Assembly: GCA_964543235.1 (NCBI GenBank)
Contig: CAZIXE010000092.1
Coordinates: forward strand, 1 to 11,674
Source: JANMMJ01 sp964543235
Lineage (GTDB): Bacteria; Pseudomonadota; Alphaproteobacteria; Rhizobiales; Aestuariivirgaceae
Length of the DNA stretch: 11,674 nucleotides
Direction: 5' to 3'
The notes beneath the pieces are model-generated. The model worked only from the letters and a program-made list of their open reading frames with translations, was not told the origin of the DNA and searched no databases. The translations under genes were made by a program, and so were the position numbers. Below, in pieces: positions 11,658 through 11,674 of the stretch. Positions within the stretch are counted from its first letter, which is position 1, and the number at the start of each line of letters is the position of its first letter.

Positions 11658-11674
11658 CTCACCGCCTTTGACCT

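Overview
The window looks like part of an alphaproteobacterial chromosome, probably Hyphomicrobiales/Rhizobiales-like. The evidence is an Irr-type Fur-family regulator without the Fur zinc cysteines, a CpaA-type prepilin peptidase, an NDUFA9-like NAD(P)-binding protein, a cytoplasm-facing hybrid histidine kinase, and an intergenic palindromic repeat of the type scattered through alphaproteobacterial genomes. Most of the DNA is GC-rich, and the kinase gene exceeds 70% GC in places. The first ~300 bases are only about 49% GC. No RNA gene, CRISPR array or insertion sequence was found.

Left part (1-3816): a minus-strand pair holds an isoprenylcysteine carboxyl methyltransferase-like membrane protein, followed by the start of a sterol desaturase/fatty acid hydroxylase-like protein that runs off the left edge. 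A gap with a palindromic repeat follows. Then come, on the plus strand, an orphan prepilin peptidase and a two-TM hybrid histidine kinase preceded by three TTAACC boxes.

Middle part (3826-5500): a MarR-type regulator with an unusual C-terminal cysteine cluster is transcribed divergently from an NDUFA9-like gene. Their shared 127-bp spacer carries two adjacent perfect palindromes.

Right part (5504-11674): everything is on the minus strand. Reading in the direction of transcription, an Irr-like regulator is followed by a PfkB sugar kinase, SoxY, SoxZ, a small monoheme cytochrome c and a flavocytochrome c sulfide dehydrogenase flavoprotein. The genes overlap or abut by a few bases, so they look like one translationally coupled operon. 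SoxYZ plus the cytochrome/flavoprotein pair suggest periplasmic sulfide or sulfane-sulfur oxidation; soxXA, soxB and soxCD are not in the window. After an 82-bp gap with three AATTGGT boxes spaced 11 bp apart comes a 790-residue protein. It fuses two DUF1989 (carboxyguanidine deiminase/urea carboxylase-associated) modules, the first degenerate, to a complete GcvT aminomethyltransferase domain.

The most noteworthy items are this fusion enzyme and its operator-like array, the iron-regulator-led sulfur operon, and the SoxY whose C-terminus ends NGCET instead of GGCGG.
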